From Albifimbria verrucaria (taxonomy: Eukaryota > Ascomycota > Sordariomycetes > Hypocreales > Stachybotryaceae), in NCBI GenBank assembly GCA_020081605.1, contig JAHREC010000045.1:1488001-1552000 (forward strand): 64,000 nucleotides of DNA. The letters run 5' to 3'. Both the position numbers and the translations under genes were made by a program. The notes beneath the pieces are model-generated. The model saw nothing but the letters and a program-made list of their open reading frames with translations, was not told the DNA's origin and did no database searches. Shown here one piece after another: positions 47,381 to 58,096 of this stretch; the stretch's first letter is position 1; every line of letters begins with the position of its first letter.

Positions 47381-50357
47381 ATGAACAGCTCGACCGCTGC
47401 AAGCACAACTCCTCTCCCGCCGACCAACCTTGCAAACCAGCCTCCACCCACCGCTCCCACCACTAAAGCCCCCACGCTCCCTTCAGACGAGGATCGCTCC
47501 TCGGAGGACGATGCCTGTGGTCGCTCCAGCTCCAGCAACCGCTCTACCGAACAATCCGACTCGTCCTCTTTCAACTCTGAGCGCGCGCTTCATGACGCCA
47601 TGGCGGTCAAGAGCAACGACGGCGACGGCCACTCCAAGCCTCGCAGCCGCCGGGGCAGCTCCATATCCAAGTCACAGAGCCACGATAACGTCCACCGACT
47701 CTCCGCGGCCGCTATTCAGGAGCTGACCAACGCTCCCGAATCTCTGCCTGTCGCTCCGGCCCCGCCTCAGCGCCATTCCTTGGACCAAGAATGGGTCTTG
47801 AGATCTGCTGACCACCGCGATGCTATTCGCCAATCCATCATCACCCATCCTGATCTGATGCACCGCAACGGCGTGGCGGTTGAGCCGCGAAGTGCTGATC
47901 CACGAGTTTCCGAGTCCTGGAATCCACGAGACCGAAGTCGCCGTCCATCGCCGTCCCCAGGACTCTCTCTACACCCCGATCAGCCGAAACCAAAATATTG
48001 ATGTCCGCCCGTCGGCTTCCTCTCCCAGACGCTACTCGTTCCACCCTGTCATGCGTCCGCCTCCTCTGCATTTGAACCTCGATCTTCCCAATGCGATCCC
48101 TACTAATGGGGTGCTCCTACCCCGGCCATCAAGACCGGTCCTCCTGCCATTTCTGTATCAACCATCGATGCTTCTCTTCCACGGTCCTCTCATGGCTCGA
48201 ACCCACCTTCGCCTATTCCTCCTATGATACCACTCCCACCCATGTCTATTCCGACTCACTTACAGCTCGAGCTGGCGGCGCAGCGACCGAGCCCTTTGTA
48301 TATACATCATTCCGCCGCAAGTGATATCCCATATGAATCCAGTGCCGTCAAGTTGGAACGGCTCAAGAACGTGCTGCTTCTACCTACATACCTTGAACGA
48401 ACTCTTCACTTTGGCGCCCTCGCTTGTTTGGACGCCTGGTTACATACATTTACAATCCTTCCCATCCGGTTTATCATCGCCTTGTCTTTGTTAGTAAGGT
48501 GGTGGCTGTACGTGCTCGCCAAGGAGACTCGATGGCTCGTTGGTTTCGTTTGGTATGGTCTTGGCAGACTATGGTCTCGCGGCGCAGTTACACGCAAGAG
48601 ACGGCCCAGCGATGTATCAGAAGGCGGCAGGTCGCGCAGTCAGAGCGGCGCCAGCGAGGTTTCGGTCGATGTGGACGTAGGAGGTGCGGTCAGAAACCGA
48701 CCCGTACGACAACGAACGAACTCGCGTCTCAGTGGCCACATTTCTATTAAGCCTGCACCCAGGGTGCGTGAACCTGGAGCTCGAAAGGGCTTCTTCCGTC
48801 ACCGACGAACCAAGTCCGTTCCTTCCACCCTCTCGGCGTTCCATAAGGCGGATCTCCTACAGGGTGCTGTTATCATATGCAGCTCGATTGCTCTCATGAA
48901 CCTGGATGCCAGTCGCATGTACCATTTTATTCGTGCTCAGTCGGCCATCAAGCTCTACGTCATCTACAACATTCTGGAGGTGAGCGATCGCTTGCTTTCC
49001 GCTTTAGGTCAAGATATTCTCGAGTGCCTGTTCAGTGCCGAGACGCTTTCTCGCAATGCATCTGGAAGATCCAAGGTCCTCATGCCGCTTGGCATGTTCC
49101 TGCTCGCCCTGGCGTACAGTTGCTTGCATTCAATCACTTTGTACTATCAAGTGATTACGCTCAACGTGGCTGTCAATTCTTATTCCAATGCGCTCCTCAC
49201 GCTGTTGCTTTCCAACCAGTTTGTTGAGATCAAGAGCACCGTTTTCAAGAGGTTTGAGAAGGACAACTTGTTCCAGCTGACATGTGCCGACATTGTGGAA
49301 CGCTTCCACCTTTGGATCATGCTCCTGATCATTGGGATGCGTAACGTTGTCGAGGTCGGTGGACTGTCGATTCCAGGTGCTGGTTCCGAATCCGGAATGG
49401 ACGACGCGGTGCCTCTGCACAACCATTCTATCCTGCCGCACAGCTTTACCGTCCTTCCATCGTGGATAATGTCCGGCGAGGTATTATCACCATTCTTGAT
49501 CGTTATTGGCAGCGAGATGCTTGTTGATTCTATCAAGCATGCCTACGTCACAAAGTTCAACAACATCAAGCCTACATTCTACAGTAGAACCCTTGATATC
49601 CTGTGCAAGGATTACTACACAAATGTAAGTCAAGTTCGTGTTGAAAGATGTCTGTGTCAATTCTGACATGTACAGGCCTTCACAAGCCCTTCGCTGACTC
49701 GACGACTTGGTCTTGCGGTCATTCCCCTGTCTTGTCTCTTCATCAGGGCTTCAATTCAGACATATCATATGTTCCTCGCTACTCACGTTTCGATGCCCCT
49801 TCCCCAGTCGACGCAGACGTCATTGACTGAGGAGTCTGCAGTTCCGTCATCCCCAGCAATGGTTGCAGCCCTCAACCGCTTCGATACCTTGATTCGAGAC
49901 TCACTGGGGCGGGCCACTTACGGGTATCCTTATGGCTCACCGTTGAACTCACGATCCTGGTACACGTGGACATCTGATGACTTTATTGCCGCTCTCACCA
50001 TGGTAGTCGTCTTCTTCATCGCGTTCCTGGTGCTGCTGATTGCCAAGTTGTTGCTGGGAATGGTTCTGCTAAAGTACTCGCGACGACGCTACGCCAAGAT
50101 GAAGATGAAGGAGCATCTTGTAGCTACTGGGAAAGCGGAACGAGAAAGCTATGATGCTCCAGGTAGGAGGGTCGGTGGTCACGGTGAGGTAGAAGTTGGC
50201 GACGACAGGCAGCGATGGATCCACGCTGACAAAACGGAGGGCTTGAAGGGGGCAAGGGGCCAGGTGGAAAGAGAGGATCCGGTGGTGATAAGAAGAAACC
50301 GGAGGAGACTACAATGGTGTCTTTAGATACGAGATGGTCGCAAAGCGCATTTGGTAA
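47381..50357 (+). CDS. TAPT1/Emp65-family ER membrane protein (frame broken several times)
   Basis: Multi-pass membrane protein of the TAPT1 (DUF747) family; the yeast member Emp65 works with Slp1 in the ER to protect folding proteins. The N-terminal 250 residues are Ser/Pro-rich and disordered. The conserved core begins YESSAVKLERLKNVLLLP and continues with several membrane segments, KADLLQGAVIICSSIALM, MYHFIRAQSAIKLYVIYN, EVSDRLLSALGQDILE, SNQFVEIKSTVFKRFEKD, MLVDSIKHAYVTKFN and AFTSPSLTRRLGLAVIPL. One intron lies at about 49624-49675. The C-terminus YEMVAKRIW ends at the TAA of 50355-50357. Frame changes occur near 47885-47893, at 48109-48112, near 50245 and near 50299. Each needs one base. 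Identification of the core is secure; the N-terminal exon is less so. Confidence 0.87.
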
Positions 50358-51390
50358 GGCGTTGTTGATTTCTTGGGCGCTTGCATGGACTTGAGACAGG
50401 TGCATAGTTGCATGGCGTTTGGAGGTTACCGGTAAAATACTAGAAGGAAATAACTAGTAATTGAAATTGTTCTTCTGCTTATACCATTTTCAAGTATCAT
50501 TCCATTGGCTGGAGGTGAGTTAAGAAGTAAAACCAGAGAGCTAGTGAGACAAGAGACGAAAATAGAAACGGCCGAAATACGAGATTTTTCCTCCAATTGA
50601 GTACTACTCACTCTTATAAAACAATTTGATATTGTTCGTCAATGTCTTTCCACCTGAGGATGTGTTCCCATCGTCTTTGGCTGGCCTAAACGCCATTGCG
50701 CTATTACCACTATGTTGCGTGTCTGCTCATACATAGCCATTACCCCGACAGCGGACCATGTACGATCAAGTAGGTATTTATGAATGATGAATTTTCCTTC
50801 TGCAGGAGTTGCGTTTTATCTACGCAGACCTGAGAATCCCTTTAGATGCTCAGCGTCGGTTTCATGGAGTATAAAAGGGAGAAATACCACGAATTGTTAG
50901 ACTAGTCGCTTGCAAATTGGCATTTGCAACTATGGACAATAAATGGCAGTCGGCAAACCTGGCGAGGAGATATCTGACATGCTACGGATAGATGGTGTCG
51001 AATATAATACTAGGGAATAGAGATAGAAGTGCATTCGAAGGATTTACGAGTAGAATCATGTATAACATATAATTAAATTCTGATTTCTTTATAATAAAAT
51101 TCTGATTTCTTTGTAATAAAATTCTGATTTCTTTATAATAAAATTCTGATTTTTTTAAATAAAATTCTAATTTCTTTATAATAAAAATTTAATTTCTTTA
51201 TAATAAAATTCTAATCTCTTTATAATAAAATTCTACTTATTTTATTATAGAAATCTAATTTTTCTCATATATAATTCGAATAAATTAATTATAATATTCG
51301 GACTGAATACAAATGGAACCAGAACATAAAGAATTTTAGTCTTGGATTATTCTATGTATCAAATAACAATCTAGCTAGCAGATCCTACAG
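50358..51390. other. Intergenic, AT-rich
   Basis: Between the TAPT1-like gene and the nuclease-like gene. Becomes very AT-rich toward the right and contains the 22-bp tandem repeat. Confidence 0.6.
51076..51250. repeat. 22-bp AT-rich tandem repeat, about 8 copies
   Basis: Unit AATTCTGATTTCTTTATAAT plus AA. The first two copies are exact apart from one A/G change; later copies carry small indels and G-to-A and C-to-T changes (CTGATTT to CTAATTT). The array lies about 140 bases beyond the stop of the nuclease-like gene. Confidence 0.9.
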
Positions 51391-52616
51391 CTACCTGCGG
51401 TAACGTGGATCATATTCACGAGGATCATAACCATGAGATGAAGACGTCGCAGGGTTCGTCGGGCGGCTTGCTTCACGGCGGCTCGCCTCATGACGGCTTT
51501 CCAGATCTCTACAGTAATCAGCGATTTTCTGATCCTTGCTACGCGGCGTTTCACCCCGTCGGCTCGGATCCAACGTCAACCGCCCCATGCCAAAATCGTC
51601 TCTAGCAGATGCATAAGAAGCCTTTTCTTTGGCGTACCTGCTTGACGAGGCTTCTCTACCGTACTTGCTTGTGGAGCTTACCTCGCGGATGCTTCCAAGT
51701 TGCCCCGAGTAGGTATATTGATCATTGCCATCATCGTCCCCGGGCCGTGAACCGTAATATTGTTTAGGGTTCTTAGCTATTCGCTCGCTTGGCAGGCGCC
51801 TTTTTCTGAAGATTGGGGCAGCTTGTAGCGCGGGAATTGTGGATTGTTCTTGACAACTGCTTGGAAGGCTGCTTCAAGGAAACCAAGAAGTGCAAGGCGC
51901 ATATGTAATGGATCATGGACCACAGTAAGCCGGCACCAGTCACCCCCGTCGAACTTTTCAGCTTGCTCCAGGACAAAGAGCAGCAAATAGTCCCAGTCAA
52001 AAATGGCGACATAGGGCGTCTTAAAGCTAACTGCATAGTTCGTAGCTATCATCGATAGCTTTGCCGCTTTCTGTTGAGGCAATAAGGCAGGCCTAAAGTT
52101 GCCTGTCTGCTGAGCTTGAGCCCCTGCGGCAAGATAGTTCGAGAACTCTTCAAAGTCAACGGTTCCAACCCGTTTATAATCGATAACAGCAAATGGTACT
52201 CGGGACGTTGGTGACCCAGCATACCAAACTCTATCCGGGCGTGCTGATGCAAAGTGGCACTGGTTGAGACCTCGAATCATGGTGTCGTGGGAAGCTGCGA
52301 GTGCCAGATCGACAGGATTCATGAGCTGTGGAGATGAGGCACTATCAACATCTGCTTCATTGCGCAAGATCCTTGTCGGTTCCCAGGTGGCAAGCCAGTT
52401 GCTTTTGAGATATCGGCACATATTCTCATTGTCCACAAGGCTTTTGCCCAGATCAATCCACATACGATCTGGCACATGCAAAGCAACCTTGGGAGCCGTG
52501 GTGTCTGCACTGGATCCGGTGATGTGTGTCCTATCTACATCTGACGAACCTTCCCGTTCACCAGCAGGAAGACGTTGATAAAAGCTCTGGTAGATGTTGT
52601 AGATGTTTGTAGCCAT
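51391..52616 (-). CDS. Hypothetical protein with possible PD-(D/E)XK nuclease core (frame broken once)
   Basis: I do not recognise a named family. From MATNIYNIYQSFYQRLPAG at 52616 the protein has about 280 residues, then a Tyr/Ser/Arg-rich tail after a frame change at the TTTTT of 51801-51805; one more T extends it to the TAG at 51391-51393. Residues 127-128 (PD in SARPDRVWYA) and 146-148 (DYK in FAVIDYKRVG) match the spacing of a PD-(D/E)XK nuclease motif, with a hydrophobic strand before each. Such cores occur in fungal and oomycete Crinkler-type effectors. No signal peptide. The next gene, divergent and 0.9 kb away, is kinase-like. The nuclease idea is inference. Confidence 0.6.
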
Positions 52617-53542
52617 GTTGTCGATATGTAGATCTTATCGGACAAGGAAAGTAGAAGTAGAATAAATAATTTAACGAGACAATGAATCAGCACGTTAGTG
52701 GGCAGAAGTTGAAAAGTAGAGCAAGTAATGGTTGAGAGTGTAGGCTCGAAGTCTGGCATAGCAGCGGGTGATTTATACTGCATTGAACCTGCTACTCCAA
52801 TGTGTGCCTCTAGATACCATCTAACACGGATAGAAAACCTGTCAGTATAACCAACATACTTACCTAGGCAGGCACCTGCTGGAGAGCTCACACTCACGGA
52901 AGCGGCAACTCAAGACCCAATGGCAGTGGACTTTGGTACATCCATTACAAGCAGCATGGCGGCTACGACTACCAAAATATTATGATACCCATGTGAAGTG
53001 TAGGGCCCGCGGCCCGGGTGTAAGACCAGCTTACGGGGAACTCAGGGCACCTCGCTAAGCCATCAAATAAAACAGCATCGTGAAAGCATAGACCTGCCGG
53101 CCCCCTTCGACATGCGCTTAAGAGCGTAGTGTCATTCGCTGATCAGCGTGCCCTTGAACCGCCTGTGACAAATTTTAGAAGGAAATTGGGTGCCAAGGTA
53201 GAAGAGCCCCAGTCTAGCCATACATCATTGGTTGCCTGTTGGTAATCATGGTGTTTCGTTTCTATCGTAGAACCAACATGCATAAGTTGGTTTGGTTGTT
53301 AGTGTGAGGCAGGTGGATACGCTGAACAGGCAGCTGGCGGCTACGGTTGGCTTGAACACAGTGTGGCTTGCTACACACTGTGCTGCGCAAACACGGTAAG
53401 ATGAGACGTTGTCGCAGGCATAGAACAAAGAGAAAAACTTAGACGTTTCCTTCAGCAAACAAAACTCGAGATTTTCTGCCTTCGCCTCTCCAAAGACGTT
53501 AGTAATTCAGATCCAGCCATCCCTGGGCAGCCATTGATCACC
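52617..53542. promoter_or_regulatory. Shared upstream region of the divergent nuclease-like/kinase-like pair
   Basis: A 926-base gap between two start codons facing away from each other, so it must contain both promoters. GGCCCGCGGCCCGGG near 53008 is a GC-rich palindrome-like block. No gene is seen in it. Confidence 0.5.
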
Positions 53543-54651
53543 ATGGCACCACCGTTCAATTACCGCCATGAACCGCTTCCTCCAGATCCTCGCCGACCAC
53601 CAATTCCTTACGTTGCTGGTTTCGAGACGCTCATGAGGCCTCACACTCCTCCAGAACCATTCGGTCCCCATAATAGCAGAAGTGGAGAGGGGCGCCGGCC
53701 AGCAGAACGTGAGCAGTGGGAAGGTGTCACGCCTAGTGAGTGGTGTTTGACGCATCCACCTGAGAACACCCCAGTTCCAGACAACGTACCTGCGCGCTGT
53801 CTTCGCCTCTTAAAGGAGCTCTCCTGCGAGCGCTGCACTGGTGCCAAGGTCTTCAGTTGTGTTGTCGACGGCAACGAGCGACAAACTCTGGTCGCCAAGA
53901 TCTACGACCCTCTCTACTACGCGTATGTAGAAGATGTGGCGTGGCAGGCCGACAAGGATTACAGTGTCGAAGCCGGCGCATACGAAGATATTTGGGATCT
54001 AGGCCTCGATGGCAAATATTCTCCAAAGTACTACGGGTCCTGGGCTATCCAAGTTCCGTTTTCTACTTCACCTCTAATAGAACGCACAGTGTGCTTGGTC
54101 CTCATGGAGCACCTTGAGGGCTTCACGATCCATTCTTTAATGAAGAAGGAGCTCACAGATCGTATCCCTCCTTCCGAACGCTTGGAGATTATGGGCCAAG
54201 TCCTAGAGATATACAGTAAGCTCGAATTTGCTGGTGTGCGGCATTGTGACCTCGCTCCAAGAAACGTTATGCTCGCCAATTTGGACTTGGACCATTACAA
54301 ACCTCCACGAACTGTCCTCTTCGATTTCAACATTGCGAGTTGCCTCAATCGACCTGGTCGCAAGGCAGAAAAATGGCCAACGACTCGCCCCTAAACCCTC
54401 TGTATAGTTGTTGGCATTACGTACCTGATTCATTTGAGGCATTCATTCCCGAACCTCATCGTTCCCGAGTAGAAGTCTGGAGAGGTTGGGTCAAGAGACG
54501 CTGGTACAACTCTAAAGAGTTTAGCAGTTTCAAAGAGGCTGAGGCACTTTTCATGTGGAAGCCTGAAAACGAGGTGTTGCCTGTGGAATATGTTGAACCA
54601 CTTCCTGACCCTACACCCGAGGAGAAAGCACGAAACCGTTGGAGAGTCTAG
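53543..54651 (+). CDS. Protein kinase-like protein (frame broken once)
   Basis: A stand-alone kinase-fold protein. The start is MAPPFNYRHEPLPPD at 53543, three codons after an alternative Met. Catalytic landmarks: Lys in QTLVAKIYDP (VAIK-type), hinge-like LVLMEHLEGFTI, catalytic loop RHCDLAPRNVML (HxD...N complete), and FDFN in place of DFG (VLFDFNIAS). The Asp that binds magnesium is kept, so activity is possible. The N-terminus is Pro-rich. The C-terminal part (YVPDSFEAFIPEPHRSR, then PLPDPTPEEKARNRWRV) lies beyond a frame break at the CCCC of 54388-54391, repaired by one C. No signal or membrane segment. It resembles small fungal kinase-like families of unknown role. Confidence 0.75.
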
Positions 54652-56061
54652 GCAAGGTAGACAGCAAACTGAACTCTCACCTGGACTTACGAAAGATAAT
54701 ACTTTTAATTGCTACATCTACTAAACGGGTTACTGGAATACGAAGAATGCGGCACCACCTCAGCCGTTCGAGCCAGAGTATGGTAAAGCTAAGAAGCTAA
54801 GGACGGCCATGTTTGATGATATGTGTATCAGAGTTTGGTTAAGTTGTTTACATAGAGGGCATGGAGGCTTTAAGACGGGCAAATTGATTCAGCCTTGGGA
54901 AATTCAAGTTTGACAAACCTCACATCAACTTCATGGTGCCAGCCGCACTTGCATCACAGTCGGGGAACCTCTTATTCTAGCAACTCTGGAATATGGGTAT
55001 ATTCATGATAAAACAATTCGGACACTCGTCACAAATCCTGCCATATACTAATAGAGACATTTTGGAGAAATTAAAATGCCACCATAGTGATGTTGGAGAA
55101 TGTAAGTAAACCGGTATATCAAGATCCATAATGCACTCAAGGCTTTGTTATAGATCGAATCGTTATTAATCAAATCAATTAATGTGTAAAGACAGAATAA
55201 ATGTCTCCCTTGCTGCTTTGTTCAGCTTTATTTAAAGGTAACTGATTCAGCATGCACACAAAATCCCAGCCATCTGGCAAAGCCGATATTATAACCACCA
55301 AAGCTCGTAGATGGCAAAGATGCCCTAGACGACCTTCAACTATCATGTTGGACCGCTTTACATGAACCACATCTTGCAGATTGACGAAGCCCCTTATAAC
55401 CAAGTTTAGAACTTGATGGCCCGAACCTCAAGACAAATTGAGGCCAGCGTCGTTCTAGGTCATGCATTAAAATATAATTCATACTATTTCTAAGAAGAAA
55501 AAAAAAGTCAAATGATGGTTAATTTATGAACTTTGACCAATGATTAAGTGGCATCTATCGTCTATGCTGTAATTCCATATCTGAATTGGCCCTGATTTCC
55601 AATTCTCGGACACGGCGGGCATACACCATGTAAAGCTGTTCGCGGATCTTTTCAATAGTTATCCCCGCTTGGTATGTGCATACCCACAGGAAATCAAGAA
55701 TTGGACGCCATCTCCATTCGCTGGACCCATAGCTCGCCATGTTATAGCTTCCCGCGCCACCTGATCGTCATCGGCGCAACGATGTAACCCCGGACAGCTG
55801 CAGGAGACCGTTGCATTCGGTGGGCTCTACGGTATATACTCCGTGTCTACAAGCGCCCCGTCCTGAATGGTGGCCTAATCGGCGGTGTTTTGACGTCGCG
55901 TCGACTGTGTATCGTGCCGAAACTGCGAGGGAGCGGCACCGTGGCTTGGGATTGAGGAGTTGTCTGGTCAATGGGAGCCTTTATATAACTCAGTTATGAA
56001 TTTCTATGTTTCAATGTTGACTCAGGTCCCTCAAGCCTGACAAACTAAACTCTTTGCGAGA
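54652..56061. other. Intergenic, about 1.4 kb
   Basis: 3' flank of the kinase-like gene and promoter of the alpha-galactosidase. A 61-codon minus-strand open frame (55555-55740) is not supported by anything else. AT-rich in the middle. Confidence 0.5.
55978..55987 (+). promoter_or_regulatory. TATA box of the alpha-galactosidase gene
   Basis: TTTATATAA, about 80 bases upstream of the ATG at 56062. Confidence 0.5.
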
Positions 56062-57879
56062 ATGCGCGGCTATATCTTCTCTACGTCCCTCCTGTGGGCT
56101 ACCGCAAATGCCCGGGTAAAAGATACACCAACCCCTCAATTGGGATGGAACTCATACAATGCGTACTCGTGCAATCCCAATGAGACCATCATCAAAGAGA
56201 ACGCCCAAGGTTTGATTGATACCGGGCTTGCCGCTCTAGGATATCAATATGTCACTCCTGATTGTGGCTGGAACGCTCCTGGTCGCGACTCGCAAGGCCG
56301 ACTACAGTGGGATACCAAATTGTTCCCATCAGGAGGGCAAGGCATTGGTAATTACCTCCACGGGCTTGGTTTGAAGTTTGGGGCGTACTCAGGTGGCGGT
56401 CATTTCATGTGCGGGTCTACAAACCTTCCAGCATCACTTGGTGAGTCTCTATCTTCGTATTTCTGACAAGATACCTTATCCTCATAATAAACGTTGCTAG
56501 GGAATGAGCAACTTGATGCCGCAACATTTGTGAGCTGGGGCGCCGATGCTCTCAAGTACGACAATTGCTACTCGACCAGCACCACACAAATGGTCGATTA
56601 CGGTTCGGCCGAGGCAGGGTCACCGGCTCGGTTCCGTGCCATGGCTGCCGCACTGAACCAAACGAGTCGTGATGTCTTGTACCAGGTCTGTCAATGGGGA
56701 GTTGGTACGAACCTGGGTGTTTGGTAAGCTCTTCCTGAGATTCAAAGAAAACAAGGACTCAGCTAAACAAACAATAGGGCTCCTCCAATCTCAAACTCTT
56801 GGAGAATTAGCAACGACATTATCAACAACTGGAAGAGCATTTGGAGAATAACGAATCAAGTTGTTCCCTATGCGAGATTTAGTGGCCCAGGGGCTTTCCC
56901 TGACATGGACATGCTTATGTGAGTGTTAAAATCATGTTGTCCACCTTGTTTGAGTATTGTCTGACTTTGCCAGCGTCGGCCTCGGAGTTCTCAATGCCGA
57001 AGAAGAACGCTTCCACTTCACAATGTGGGCCATTAACAAGTCCCCGCTCGTCATCGGCTGCCGCGTCAAAGCCTCCGTGATTAGCAAGAATGCTCTTGCT
57101 ACTCTTTCAAACAAGGAGGTTCTCGCCATTAACCAGGACAGCCTGGCAAAGAGCGCAGAGCTAGTCCGTCGTAACACTCAACTCGAGTGGGATCTATGGG
57201 CTGGCCCGCTCTCCGACAACCGATTTGTCGTCGCGTTGGCAAACTGGAATGGCAAGGCTCAGTCCATTTCGGTGAACTTGACCGAGACGCTGGGCATCCA
57301 GTCGGCAAAGGCAAGGAATGTATGGGCAGCTACGGATCTCGGAACAATTTCAGGTGTGCACACTGCCACAGCCCCTGGTCATGGCATCCAGCTCCTTGTC
57401 CTCTCCAACGTTGTCAAGTCAAACTACAAGCCCAAATCCGCAGGCTACTACGCCGCCAACACTGCAAAATTAACCGGCTCTGCGGCCGTGTCCAACTGTG
57501 CCCCTGGAGACTGCCGCCCTGCGCAAAGCAAAGTCGGTTTCATCGGGCCTGCCCGCAACAGCGCATCTGTCACTTTCTCATCTGTTGAAACAACCAGTGC
57601 TGGCCGTAAGCTCCTAGGTATCGACTATATCAACTACGAGGTGGCACTCAGCACCGCGTGGGAGGATGGCACAAACACACGTAATATGACGATTGGTGTC
57701 AATGGCCAAGCCGGACGACGTACGGCGTTCCCAATTGCAGGAGGTAGCTGGTCGGAGTCTGGCAGGTTGCTGGTGGAGGTTGACGGGTTCACAAGTGGCA
57801 CAAATACGGTGACAATGACAGCGAGTGATGGGGAACTTATGCACCCGATTTGGTGGGTTTTGAGTTGTTTGAGTATTAA
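56062..57879 (+). CDS. Secreted alpha-galactosidase, GH27 with C-terminal CBM35-like module (frame broken once)
   Basis: Extracellular enzyme removing alpha-1,6-galactose from melibiose, raffinose or galactomannan. Signal peptide MRGYIFSTSLLWATANA. GH27 motifs: PQLGWNSYNAYSC, YVTPDCGWNAPGRD, KFGAYSGGGHFMC, ALKYDNCYS (nucleophile Asp), YQVCQWGVG, SWRISNDI (acid/base Asp), FPDMDMLIVGLGVL and MWAINKSPLVIG. Three introns lie at about 56441-56500, 56725-56777 and 56919-56973. The catalytic barrel is followed by a beta domain and a carbohydrate-binding-like module (YYAANTAKLTGSA through VEVDGFTSGTNTVTM). The frame breaks at the GGGG of 57830-57833; one G restores the conserved end (DLVGFELFEY) and the TAA at 57877-57879. 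Confidence 0.93.
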
Positions 57880-58096
57880 CATGGAGCAACGAAGGAGTGA
57901 ATCTGACTCCCCAGCTCAGTCAAATGGGGCGAACCATAAATCTCCAATCTCAATTAGATAGTAAATTAATTACGCCACATGAAATCAAGAACAGCGTGTT
58001 TGAATAGATGATATCTATATATATTCTAATCAGAAGGGAATCATTCTCTCATTCAGAAAAAGGCCTAGAGGCATTTTTCTTCCCGCTCTGCATAAG

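Noticed and set aside
55555..55740. 61-codon minus-strand open frame (MASYGSSEWRWRPILDFLW...)
   Set aside because: It looks mildly protein-like but has no homologue I recognise and no promoter or splice support.
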